From Rhodothermales bacterium (GTDB taxonomy: Bacteria > Bacteroidota > Rhodothermia > Rhodothermales > JANQRZ01): 64,000 bases of DNA. Where the stretch lies: positions 117,804 through 181,803 of the forward strand of contig JBDUXZ010000016.1 in assembly GCA_039944855.1 (NCBI GenBank), in the 5' to 3' direction. Every line of letters begins with the position of its first letter. The first letter of the stretch is position 1. The translations under genes and the position numbers were made by a program. Shown here piece by piece: positions 17,474 to 25,174 of the stretch. The notes below the pieces were generated by a model, which saw only the letters and a program-made list of their open reading frames with translations, searched no databases and was not told the origin of the DNA.

Positions 17474-18580
17474 ATGTCCAACGATACGCTCAACACGATT
17501 GTCCTCTCGGTCGTCCTCCTGCTCGTCACGGGGTTCGGGACCTACATGACGCAGAAGAAGCAGCCCGCCCGGATCGAGCGGCTGGAGCAGGAGGAGACCG
17601 CGCTCCGGCTCCGCCAGGCCGAGGTCGAGGAGCTCCTCGTCGAGAAGGCCGGCTCGTCCGAGCGCGCTGAGGACGCCCTCCGCCGCTGGAACTCCCGCTA
17701 CAAAGTGCTCCCCGAACACCTCACCTCGCCCGCCGTGGTGGAGTACCTCAACGCGCTCTCCAGCTCGGGCTTCAAGACGTTCAACGTCTCGATGGGCGGC
17801 CTCTCGCGGGGCGGGGAGTACAGCACCCTTTCGTACACCGTGCAGGGGGAGGGGTACTTCGGGAGCCTCTACCAGTTCATCTGGAACGTCGAGAACAGCC
17901 GCGGCCTCTACCGCGTCGAGAACCTCGACGTCGAAGCGATCACGGTCAGCCGGCCCAACCCCGAGACCGGCGTCGACCGGCGCGAGGACATCGTCCGCTT
18001 CGCGATGACGATCCGCGCCTACTTCGCGGGGGCCGAGGGGATGACGGCGCCCGACTCCTTCATCACCGTGCCGGACTACGTGCTCCCGGCGCGGACGGCC
18101 GCCGCGAACCCGTTCTTCCCCCTCGTCCTCGACGCGCTCCCGCCGAACACCGACAACCTCGTCGACATCGAGAGCGACTCGCTCGTCTCGGTGATCGGGC
18201 AGATGGCCGTGTTCCGCGACGAACTCGGCGCCCGCCCGGTCCGCGTCGGCGACCGCGTCTACCTCGGCCAGATCGCACAGATCGACCAGAACGAGGCCCT
18301 GGTCGTAGCTGAGCTGAACAAGGGCGGCATCCGCGAGCGCGTCGAGATCAGCCTCGCCACCGGCGAGCGGTACCGCCAGGCGATTGGCGGGTCCCGGCTG
18401 ATGCAGCTCAACGGGCCGTCCCCGCTCCCGGCCCCGCCCGCCCCCGGCACGCCGGAAGCGAAGCGCGCCGCGCGCACGACGGCCCACGCCGGTTCGGGCG
18501 ATGCTTCGGACGCGCGTCCGACCTCGGCCCGCCCGACCCACGAACGACCGTCGCTGGCCCGCCCCACCACAGCCGGCTAG
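17474..18580 (+). CDS. PilO-like protein with a PilP/GspC-like C-terminal region
   Basis: A 368-residue protein: one N-terminal membrane helix (TIVLSVVLLLVTGFGTYM, about 8-25), a coiled coil (about 28-75), then a ferredoxin-like PilO domain (residues about 85-190, with SSGFKTFNVSMGG and FGSLYQFIWNVENSRGLYRVENLDV). Residues about 225-305 (SVIGQMAVFRDELGARPVRVGDRVYLGQIAQIDQNEALV) resemble the PilP/GspC homology region that contacts the secretin. The tail (after 310) is Pro/Arg-rich and probably disordered. It follows the PilMN gene by 44 bases and precedes the secretin. No separate pilP is seen, so this protein may do both jobs. The PilP part is less certain than the PilO part. Confidence 0.75.
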   Translation: MSNDTLNTIVLSVVLLLVTGFGTYMTQKKQPARIERLEQEETALRLRQAEVEELLVEKAGSSERAEDALRRWNSRYKVLPEHLTSPAVVEYLNALSSSGFKTFNVSMGGLSRGGEYSTLSYTVQGEGYFGSLYQFIWNVENSRGLYRVENLDVEAITVSRPNPETGVDRREDIVRFAMTIRAYFAGAEGMTAPDSFITVPDYVLPARTAAANPFFPLVLDALPPNTDNLVDIESDSLVSVIGQMAVFRDELGARPVRVGDRVYLGQIAQIDQNEALVVAELNKGGIRERVEISLATGERYRQAIGGSRLMQLNGPSPLPAPPAPGTPEAKRAARTTAHAGSGDASDARPTSARPTHERPSLARPTTAG

Positions 18581-18666
18581 CCCCGACCCCACGCCGTACC
18601 CCCACCACCGCGTTGCCCGTTTTACCCCACCGAGTTTTAGCTGCCATCCCTAGCCCAGTCGATCCC

Positions 18667-20013
18667 ATGAAGATCCGCACGCTCACCCTGCTCCTGGCGC
18701 TCGCCAGCGTGTGGGCCGCCCCGCCCGCCCACGCCCAGCGCGTCGATGCCAACCCGAGTCAGCGCCAGCTCCGGACGTACATCCCCCCGGACCAGGTCGT
18801 CTCGTTCCTGCCGGGCACGGCGATGAACGAGTTCGTGACGCTGCTCAACCCCATCTTCCAGCGGGTGACGGGGAAGCAGGTCATCGACCCCGAAAACCGC
18901 GTGACGCCGATCGGCGTCAGCCTCTCGGGCATGCACTTCATCGACGCCTTCGAGCTCGTCCTCGACCGGAACGCGCTCGGCTTCCGCGAGACCGACAAGT
19001 ACTTCATCGTCGAGGCCCTGCCCGAGGACGACCCGACCCAGCTCCTCGGCACCGACGGGCTGACGACGCGGGCGGCCGGCGAAGGGGCCGTGCCCCCGGC
19101 CACGGCGCTCTCCCGTGAAATCCGCATCGACGCCTACATCTTCGAACTCAACGTGACGCGCCTCCGCGAGACCGGGACCAACTGGGCCTCGATCTTCGGT
19201 GAGGCTGGCGGCGGCAGCGGGGGCGGCGGCGGGAGCACCGGCGGCGGCACCGGCGAGCAGGCCGGGCTCCAGTTCTTCCTCAAGACCGATTCGTTCTTCG
19301 ATTCGTTCTCCTCGTTCCTCGATGGACCGGACCGCGTCGACTTCGCGGAGATCGTCTCGCTCTTCCGCTACTTCGAGTCCATCGATGTCGGCGAGACCGT
19401 CGCGAGCCCGAGCGTGGCCGTCCAGAGCGGCGAGAAGGGACGCATCCAGAGCGGCTCCGACATCCCGATCACGCTCCAGGACTTCGCCGGCAACACCATC
19501 ACGCAGTACATCCCCACCGGCGTCATCATCGAGGTCGTGCCGACGCTGATCTCCGATGCCTCCGACGCCCGCGGCGACACCGGCGCGCTCCCCGTCGAGT
19601 TCATCCACCTCAACGTCAACGTCGAGAAGAGCAGCGGGCGCGTCTCGCAGGCCGGCATCACGATTGACAAGAACAAAACCGACACGCAGGTGCTGCTCCT
19701 CGACGGCGAGCAGACCGTCATCGGCGGTCTGTTCTCGACCGAGGAGGCCGTCTTCCGCAAGGGCGTCCCGATCCTGAAGGACATCCCGCTCATCAAGTAC
19801 CTCTTCTCGTTCCAGACGAAGTCGGTCATCCAGAAGGAACTGCTCATCGCGCTCCAGGCCCGCGTTGTGGAGCCGCTGCGCGCCCGCGCCGGGCGGCCGT
19901 TCCCGACGAACCTCTACGAGGTCGAGCGGCAGGACGTGCAGCGCCGCCTCGACCGCTTCAAACCGGGCGCCGGCGACGACCTCCGCCTCATCGAGCCGGA
20001 CGACGTGGACTGA
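18667..20013 (+). CDS. pilQ: Outer-membrane secretin, short PilQ/GspD-type
   Basis: A 448-residue protein forming the outer-membrane gate. A signal peptide covers residues 1-23 (LLLALASVWAAPPAHAQ). One N0/N1-type domain follows (about 35-120, with TGKQVIDPENRVTPIGVSLSG), then the secretin domain (about 145-425) containing VASPSVAVQSGEKGRIQSGSDIPI, a Gly/Ser-rich loop and the end motif GVPILKDIPLIKYLFSF. It is much shorter than usual PilQ (700 residues or so), with no AMIN domain and no repeated N-domains. The start is at MKIRT; the frame is open 54 bases further upstream, but that segment would spoil the signal peptide. It is the last gene of the unit, followed by a terminator. Confidence 0.92.
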   Translation: MKIRTLTLLLALASVWAAPPAHAQRVDANPSQRQLRTYIPPDQVVSFLPGTAMNEFVTLLNPIFQRVTGKQVIDPENRVTPIGVSLSGMHFIDAFELVLDRNALGFRETDKYFIVEALPEDDPTQLLGTDGLTTRAAGEGAVPPATALSREIRIDAYIFELNVTRLRETGTNWASIFGEAGGGSGGGGGSTGGGTGEQAGLQFFLKTDSFFDSFSSFLDGPDRVDFAEIVSLFRYFESIDVGETVASPSVAVQSGEKGRIQSGSDIPITLQDFAGNTITQYIPTGVIIEVVPTLISDASDARGDTGALPVEFIHLNVNVEKSSGRVSQAGITIDKNKTDTQVLLLDGEQTVIGGLFSTEEAVFRKGVPILKDIPLIKYLFSFQTKSVIQKELLIALQARVVEPLRARAGRPFPTNLYEVERQDVQRRLDRFKPGAGDDLRLIEPDDVD

Positions 20014-20065
20014 CCGACTCGACATAGAGCCCATAGCACCGCGCCCCGTAAGGCGCGGGGCTTCC

Positions 20066-20108
20066 GGGAGGAGACGTTTGGCGGGCGTCTCCTCCCTATT
20101 TATTTATC
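20066..20108 (+). terminator. Rho-independent terminator after the secretin gene
   Basis: GGGAGGAGACG (20066-20076) pairs perfectly with CGTCTCCTCCC (20086-20096) around a nine-base loop, followed by TATTTATTTAT. It ends the pilT-pilQ unit. Confidence 0.88.
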
Positions 20109-20113
20109 CAGCA

Positions 20114-20142
20114 GTAGAGACGCCCCGGCGGGGCGTCTCTAC
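20114..20142. repeat. Palindromic repeat, GTAGAGACG family, copy 1
   Basis: GTAGAGACGCCCC (20114-20126), a three-base centre and the exact complement (20130-20142). It sits directly after the pilQ terminator and 24 bases before a second palindrome of the same family. Confidence 0.88.
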
Positions 20143-20166
20143 GAATGGCACGCCGCCAGAATGACG

Positions 20167-20194
20167 GTAGAGACGCAGCATGCTGCGTCTCCGG
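20167..20194. repeat. Palindromic repeat, GTAGAGACG family, copy 2
   Basis: The core 20170-20191 is a perfect 22-bp palindrome (left half GAGACGCAGCA). The 28-base unit is almost the same as the one at 61623-61650, 41 kb away; the last three bases have diverged here. Confidence 0.88.
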
Positions 20195-20217
20195 GGACGG
20201 CACCCCGTCCGAACCGA

Positions 20218-22002
20218 TCAGCCGACGCGGCCTTCACCGTAGCGGGCGCGGACGTCGGCGCGGAGGGCGTCGGCGTCGGCGCGGAGCGCGGTGTGCTGGG
20301 CTTCGAGGGTCGAGAGCGCGGTGCGCTCGCCCTCTACGAGGTCGGCGAGGGGTTGGATGAGCGTACGGATTTCGGCGAGGGCTTCGTCGGCTTCGGCGGT
20401 GAACTGGGCGTCGAGCGCCGACTTCATCTCCGAGCGGAGGGCGTCGACGCGCTCGGTAAACTCCTTGACGGCGCGGCGGCGCTGGCGGGGGAGGAGCACG
20501 AACCCGAAGACGGAGATCACGCCGGCGGCGAGGATGCCGCCCGTCACGTCGAACGCCGTCGCCGCGATCACGACGGCGGCCACGGCGCCGAGCCCGACGG
20601 CAGCGGCCTGCGTCCCGGCGAAGAGCGTCGCCACGCTGCGGGCGTTCTCGAGCAAGCGGCGGGCCTCCTCGTTGAGGTCGTACGCGTCGACGGTGCGGCG
20701 GGCCTCGCGCATCACGTCCTGAAAGACCTCTTCCCGGTTGTAGAGAAACGCCCGCTGCCCGCCCACCGCGTCCGGCGACACCTTCCGCGCCTGCTCGGCG
20801 ACGTGCGAGTAGGCCCGGTTCCACAACGTGAGTACCTGCCGCAGCAACCCGTCCACGGCCGCGCCCATCTGCCCCTCGATCTTCCGCTCGGCGTCGCGGA
20901 CGACCTGCCGCGCGAACTCCTCCTTGAACTTGTCGCGGTCCCGAAGCAGCGGCAGGCGGGAGACGCGGATCGTGTCGTCGAGGAACTGCACGCCGCGCCG
21001 CTCCATCTCCAGCAGCAGGTTGTCGACCTCGCTGAGATGGCGGGCGGGGCCGGCCCGCAGCGCCTCCTCCGCCTCGGCGATTTGGGCGCGGAGCGCGTCG
21101 AGCCCGGCCGCGTCGGTGTCGAGCACGGACCGCCGCTCGCCGAGCCGCTCATCGAGCCGGCCGAGGAGGCGGTCTGCCGCGTCGAGCGGCGCCGTCAGCT
21201 TGAGGGCGAGTCGCTCGTCACCGGTGAGCGTTTCGGAGAGAAACGCTTCGAGCTCGGCGAACCCGCTCGCGCGCCACGCGGCCGTGTCGCCCTTGGCTTT
21301 GGCCTCGAACGCCTGCTGGGCCGCAACGGGGAATACGCGCGGCTCGAAGCCCATCAGCCGCTCGAAGCCGGAGCGGATGTGCTCGGTGACCTGCTCGAGG
21401 TCGGCCGGGCGGCGGGCGAGGTCGGCCTTGTTGAGGATCACGACGAGCTGGCGGCCCCACGCGTCGCGGATGAAGTGGAGGAACTGGCGCTCGGACTCCG
21501 AGAGCGGCCGGTCGAACGAGGTCACGAAGAGGACGAGGTCGGCACGTGGGATGAAGTCCTCGGTGATGGCCTGGTGCTCTCGGACAATCGAGTTCGTGCC
21601 GGGCGTGTCGACGAGCGTCATCCCGCGAAGCAACTCGGCCGGGTGCTGCCGCTCGGTGATGAAGTCGGAGCGGCGGTGGTGCTGCGCGGCATTCCCGTGG
21701 CGGAGGATTGTGATCTTGTCCGTCGTCGGCACTGGCCCCTCTTCCATCAGCGTCTCGCCGAAGAGGGCGTTGAGCACGCTCGACTTCCCCGCATTGAACT
21801 CCCCGACGACCACGACGAGGAACCACTCGTCGAGCCCGGCGACGAGGTCGCCGAGGCGACGGAGCGTGTCTGGGTCGGCCCCGGCGCGGTCGAGCGCTTC
21901 GGCGAGGGTGCCGAGGAGGGCGCGCTCGCGGTCGAGGAGGGCGTGAGCGGCGGGGTCTACGAGCGAGCGGTCGGCGCGGAGGGGCGCGGGGGCATCGGCC
22001 AT
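20218..22002 (-). CDS. Bacterial dynamin-like GTPase
   Basis: A 594-residue dynamin-superfamily protein. The G-domain is complete: G1 GEFNAGKSS (residues 67-75), G2 Thr in VPTTDKITIL, G3 LVDTPGTNS and G4 LNKADLA. A long helical middle follows (two coiled-coil-rich stretches), then a hydrophobic pair of helices (NARSVATLFAGTQAAAVGLGAVAAVVIAATAFDV and GILAAGVISVFGFVLLP, about residues 440-500) that could insert in membranes, and a last helical segment. Known bacterial relatives remodel or protect membranes. The start at MADAPAPL (22002) is taken; the frame is open 35 residues further upstream, but those are Pro/Arg-rich. It is convergent with the secretin gene. Confidence 0.88.
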   Translation of the reverse strand: MADAPAPLRADRSLVDPAAHALLDRERALLGTLAEALDRAGADPDTLRRLGDLVAGLDEWFLVVVVGEFNAGKSSVLNALFGETLMEEGPVPTTDKITILRHGNAAQHHRRSDFITERQHPAELLRGMTLVDTPGTNSIVREHQAITEDFIPRADLVLFVTSFDRPLSESERQFLHFIRDAWGRQLVVILNKADLARRPADLEQVTEHIRSGFERLMGFEPRVFPVAAQQAFEAKAKGDTAAWRASGFAELEAFLSETLTGDERLALKLTAPLDAADRLLGRLDERLGERRSVLDTDAAGLDALRAQIAEAEEALRAGPARHLSEVDNLLLEMERRGVQFLDDTIRVSRLPLLRDRDKFKEEFARQVVRDAERKIEGQMGAAVDGLLRQVLTLWNRAYSHVAEQARKVSPDAVGGQRAFLYNREEVFQDVMREARRTVDAYDLNEEARRLLENARSVATLFAGTQAAAVGLGAVAAVVIAATAFDVTGGILAAGVISVFGFVLLPRQRRRAVKEFTERVDALRSEMKSALDAQFTAEADEALAEIRTLIQPLADLVEGERTALSTLEAQHTALRADADALRADVRARYGEGRVG

Positions 22003-22361
22003 GGGAGGGCGAGTCGGTTCGTCGGGCGGCGCGGGCTGCCGGGTCGGTGGCGGCGCGATAGTATAGATACGGTGTGGTCTGTGCGTGGGCATATCCTCCG
22101 TGTGCATCCACGCTTACCCATCTGCGCGTGCAGCGGGGAGGCACGGGGCGCGGGAGCGGCGGCGCGCGGAGAAATTGCGAGCGGAACAACGGGGCAATTG
22201 GAAACTGTGGAGGCTACGGCGTACTTTTCCGTCGCCAGCAGGAACACAGGCCACCCGAAACGGCTATGTGGGACGGAATGGCGGGGTTCACCTGCCCGCC
22301 TTCCCCACTCTAGCTTCCCCATCTCGACTCTCGATTTACCTATCACAACGGAGGACACCCC
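22003..22361. other. 359-base divergent gap, dynamin-like gene / outer-membrane protein gene
   Basis: Must hold promoters for both directions. Besides the candidate at 22198 it ends with GGAGG (22350-22354), well placed before the ATG at 22362. No structured RNA was recognised. Confidence 0.5.
22198..22227 (+). promoter_or_regulatory. Candidate promoter for the outer-membrane protein gene
   Basis: TTGGAA (22198-22203), an 18-base spacer and TACTTT (22222-22227), leaving a leader of about 130 bases. Only a moderate match. Confidence 0.3.
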
Positions 22362-23396
22362 ATGCTCCAATTGGCACTCGCGGCCCTGCTCGCAGGCTCC
22401 CTCATCGCAGGCAGCCCCGACGGCGACAAAGACAAGGACAAAGACAAGGCGAAAGCCCAACAGCCTATCGAGTCCATCCTCGTTCCCCAGGATGACGCCG
22501 TAGCAGAGGACCCGATCAATGACACCTACGCCCTGGGCCGCACCGAGCGGATCCCGGTCAAGCTCTGGGTCGGCTATTCCCGTGCGAAGGACGATGAGGC
22601 GTACGACACCCGCGGCGAAGAAGTCCCTCTCAGCACGGTGACCAACGGCCCCGGAGGGTTCTCGATCTCCGAGGCGACGGCACAGCGTGCGTTCGTCGGC
22701 GCGCAGATCAACGTGATTAACTTCACGAACTTCTCCGTCGGTGCAGGCGGCCAGCTGACTGCGGCTCAGAATGAAGTGGTCTCGACGGCCGGGGATCTCG
22801 ACAGCGGGTTCAGCCTCCAGAATGCCAAGGTCTACGGCATGATCCGGGGCCGCACGCTCGGCATCCACGGCGGGTACATCTTCGACCTCGGCCCGGACGA
22901 CGACCTCGGCACGCTCATCGCAGCGGGCGAGTACAACAACTCCGATCAGGTTGACGCGTGGTTCATCGGCGCGGACTTCGACTACCCGTCGGACCGCTTC
23001 CGCGTCTTCGGTGGCATCGACTACTTCAACCGGAACGAGTTCGCCTCCGGCCCGTCGAGCGGCTCCATTGAGGACGACGAACTCGTCGTGTTCAACGCCG
23101 GTGCGGGCCTCCGCATCTCGTGGGTCGAGATCGGCGCCGCTGCGCTGCTGCGGACGAACATCGCCGTGAACCGCTTCTTCCCCTTGGCCGAGGCCACAGG
23201 CGGCACGAGCGCGAGCGGCGGGCACCAGGGCTCGATCGCTCCGTACCTCATCCTCTCCCCCCCGAGCCTGCCGGTTGCGATCTCGGTTAAGGGCGCGGTG
23301 ATGAGCGAGTACGCCGACTACGGCTACTCCCTCGGTGGTGCGGGCGACTTCGTCACGCGACAGGGCTTCACCGTCACGGCATCGCTCGGCTTCTAA
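22362..23396 (+). CDS. Outer-membrane beta-barrel protein
   Basis: A 344-residue exported protein. A signal peptide-like start (LQLALAALLAGSLIAGS) is followed by a charged Asp/Lys repeat (GDKDKDKDKAKAQ) and then alternating strands with aromatic girdles, for example VKLWVGYSR, FVGAQINVINFTNFSVGAGGQL, AKVYGMIRGRTLGIHGGYIF, DAWFIGADFDYPSDRFRVFGGIDYF and AGLRISWVEIGAAALLR. It ends GFTVTASLGF, with the terminal Phe typical of BAM-inserted barrels. No specific family was recognised; the size suggests 12-14 strands. It has one of the few clear Shine-Dalgarno sequences in the window (GGAGG) and its own terminator, suggesting a separately and well-expressed gene. Confidence 0.75.
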   Translation: MLQLALAALLAGSLIAGSPDGDKDKDKDKAKAQQPIESILVPQDDAVAEDPINDTYALGRTERIPVKLWVGYSRAKDDEAYDTRGEEVPLSTVTNGPGGFSISEATAQRAFVGAQINVINFTNFSVGAGGQLTAAQNEVVSTAGDLDSGFSLQNAKVYGMIRGRTLGIHGGYIFDLGPDDDLGTLIAAGEYNNSDQVDAWFIGADFDYPSDRFRVFGGIDYFNRNEFASGPSSGSIEDDELVVFNAGAGLRISWVEIGAAALLRTNIAVNRFFPLAEATGGTSASGGHQGSIAPYLILSPPSLPVAISVKGAVMSEYADYGYSLGGAGDFVTRQGFTVTASLGF

Positions 23397-23419
23397 GCCG
23401 GCTCGTCCGACGTAAGTTT

Positions 23420-23469
23420 GGGCCGCCCGGAACGGATCGCGAAGATCCTCCGGGCGGCCCTCTCTTTTT
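23420..23469 (+). terminator. Rho-independent terminator after the barrel gene
   Basis: GGGCCGCCCGG (23420-23430) pairs with CCGGGCGGCCC (23450-23460), with one more A-T pair inside, followed by TCTCTTTTTA. Confidence 0.9.
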
Positions 23470-23484
23470 ACCCGAGCCCGATTC

Positions 23485-24288
23485 ATGCGCTACCGCCTCC
23501 TCTGCCTCCCGCTGATGCTCGCCGCTTTCGCAGGCTGTGTGGGTGCGGAGCGCGCTGTCGAGGCCCCGCCTCGGTGGGACGAAGGCGCGCTCCGGGTCCA
23601 CCTCCGACAGCTCGTCGAACCCATCGCCGTGGCTGACTCGGCGCGGGCGGCGCGGCGGACGCTCTACGCGGCGCGAAGGCTGGAGGTCGCCGGGCTCATG
23701 CCCGCCCGCGACCCGTCGTTCCTCGTCGGGATGGGAACGCCGCAGCGCTCTCCCGTGGCCTCTTCGGCGGTCGATCCGGCGCGGTCCCATGTGCTCGGGT
23801 ACGTCACCGGTCGGCACCCGAGCTACTACGATGAGCTCGTCCTCGTCGCGGCGGACCTCGACCGCCCCGGCGCGGCGGCCGCGCTGGAAGTAGCGCGGCG
23901 GCTCGCCGACGAAGCGCGGGATACGCAGGTGCCGGAGCGGACGGTCCTCTTCGCGCTCTGGGCACCGCCGCGGACCGGCGCACTCGGGCTCCGCGACTAT
24001 CTCGCGAATCCGACGTGGGCGCTCGATGGGGTGACCCGCGTGCTGCTCGTCACGACGGAACCCTCCACCGCCGCCGAGAGCCGACAACTCTTGGAGGCAC
24101 GGGGCATCGCGGTGGACGTAGTGGCGGTGAGCGATCAGACCGTGATTGCAGCGGGAACGCAGCCCGAAGTCGTGCAGGCCGTCGTCTTGGCGAACACCAC
24201 CCTCCTCACCGACGTGCTCGACCGCCGGCTCCGCGCTGCTGCTACCGCTGAGGACAGCACGGCCGCCGGGCTCGTCCGCGTCGAGTAG
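23485..24288 (+). CDS. Lipoprotein with degenerate M28 peptidase-like fold
   Basis: A 267-residue lipoprotein: signal sequence MRYRLLCLPLMLAAFAGC with lipobox AFAGC (Cys18). The body follows the outline of M28 aminopeptidases: a strand where the family has its first metal ligands (VLGYVTGRHPSYYDELVLVAADLD), a helix AALEVARRLADEA and a strand-turn ERTVLFALWAPPRTGALGLRDYL where the family has its EExGLxGS element. The expected His, Asp and Glu ligands are missing at these places, so it is probably not an active metallopeptidase. The M28 link is by pattern and is moderate. It starts 15 bases after the terminator of the previous gene. Confidence 0.65.
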   Translation: MRYRLLCLPLMLAAFAGCVGAERAVEAPPRWDEGALRVHLRQLVEPIAVADSARAARRTLYAARRLEVAGLMPARDPSFLVGMGTPQRSPVASSAVDPARSHVLGYVTGRHPSYYDELVLVAADLDRPGAAAALEVARRLADEARDTQVPERTVLFALWAPPRTGALGLRDYLANPTWALDGVTRVLLVTTEPSTAAESRQLLEARGIAVDVVAVSDQTVIAAGTQPEVVQAVVLANTTLLTDVLDRRLRAAATAEDSTAAGLVRVE

Positions 24289-24318
24289 TACGTTCTCCCA
24301 TTCCTTGACGCGCTCCTC

Positions 24319-25098
24319 GTGCTTCCTGTCTGGCTCCCCGACCCCATCACGTCCGACCTCGACCGGGCGCTCCACTACACCCTCCTGTGGGGGCTCGAAG
24401 GCCTCGTTCTCCGCACGGTCGGCAAGCGCGCGGACCGGGTGCCCCACGTCAACGAGCCGCGGCTAAAACGGCGGTTGAGCGAGCACGACCTCCCTGCCGT
24501 CGCGGCCGATCCGGGGCTGTTCGAGCAGCCGGCAGCGGAGCGCGGCGCCTGGATGAACGACCTCGTGCTGCTGGACGAAGCCCTCGCGTTCTGCACCCGC
24601 GTTGGGTGTTCGCGCGTGCTCGTCGGCGCGCTGCCCGGTGAAAGCGACGTGGCGGCGGACGCGCTGCGGCGAGCGGGCGAGCGGGCCGCCCGACGCGGTT
24701 GCATACTCGCCGTACGGAACGAACCAGGCGGACGGCCCACCGGGGAAGCGCTCGCCGCGCTCTTGGCGGACATCGACCATCCGGCGGTGCGCGCATGCTG
24801 GAGCCCGGCGGACGCGCTGGAGGCGGGCGAGGAGCCCGAGGTCGGGCTCGACGCGCTTGCCGGTCAGATTGAGATCGTCACGGTGCGGGATGGGCGGAGG
24901 GAGGGGGGAGGCTGGCAGCCAGCGACCCTCGGCGAAGGGGCCGTCGGCTGGCCGGACGTATTGCGCGGCCTCCACGCGCACGGCTTCGACGGGCCGCTGT
25001 GCCTCGACCTTCGCGACGCCTCGTCTCCGAAGGATGGGTTGCGCGCGGCGACGGCGCTGATTCAGATGGCGCGGGCGGCCATTCGCGGGAACGGCTAA
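24319..25098 (+). CDS. TIM-barrel protein of the sugar isomerase / endonuclease IV-like type
   Basis: A 259-residue protein opening at a GTG 30 bases after the lipoprotein stop. Alternating strands and helices suit a TIM barrel of the xylose isomerase-like (AP endonuclease 2) superfamily: LHYTLLWGLEGLVLRT, WMNDLVLLDEALAFCTRVGCSRVLVGALPG, AARRGCILAVRNEPGG, AVRACWSPADALEAG, IEIVTVRDG and a C-terminal WPDVLRGLHAHGFDGPLCLDLRD. Segments around RVLVGALP and LCLDLRD are the usual metal- and sugar-side strands, but typical Glu/His ligands are hard to place, so activity is uncertain. Likely in the same operon as the lipoprotein upstream. Confidence 0.65.
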   Translation: MLPVWLPDPITSDLDRALHYTLLWGLEGLVLRTVGKRADRVPHVNEPRLKRRLSEHDLPAVAADPGLFEQPAAERGAWMNDLVLLDEALAFCTRVGCSRVLVGALPGESDVAADALRRAGERAARRGCILAVRNEPGGRPTGEALAALLADIDHPAVRACWSPADALEAGEEPEVGLDALAGQIEIVTVRDGRREGGGWQPATLGEGAVGWPDVLRGLHAHGFDGPLCLDLRDASSPKDGLRAATALIQMARAAIRGNG

Positions 25099-25174
25099 CC
25101 AGATTGTGACGCCGGCCGCGTGGCCTCCGTTCTATCTTCCCTGCCCGCCGTCCTCCCGTTCGTCTGCTCCGTCC

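Noticed and set aside
20114..20194. CRISPR-like arrangement of two palindromes with a 24-base spacer
   Set aside because: The two units differ in sequence, there are only two, and no cas gene is present. They belong to a dispersed palindrome family.
24319..25098. Reading the TIM-barrel gene as a true AP endonuclease
   Set aside because: Metal-ligand residues of endonuclease IV were not found at the expected places; only the fold type is supported.
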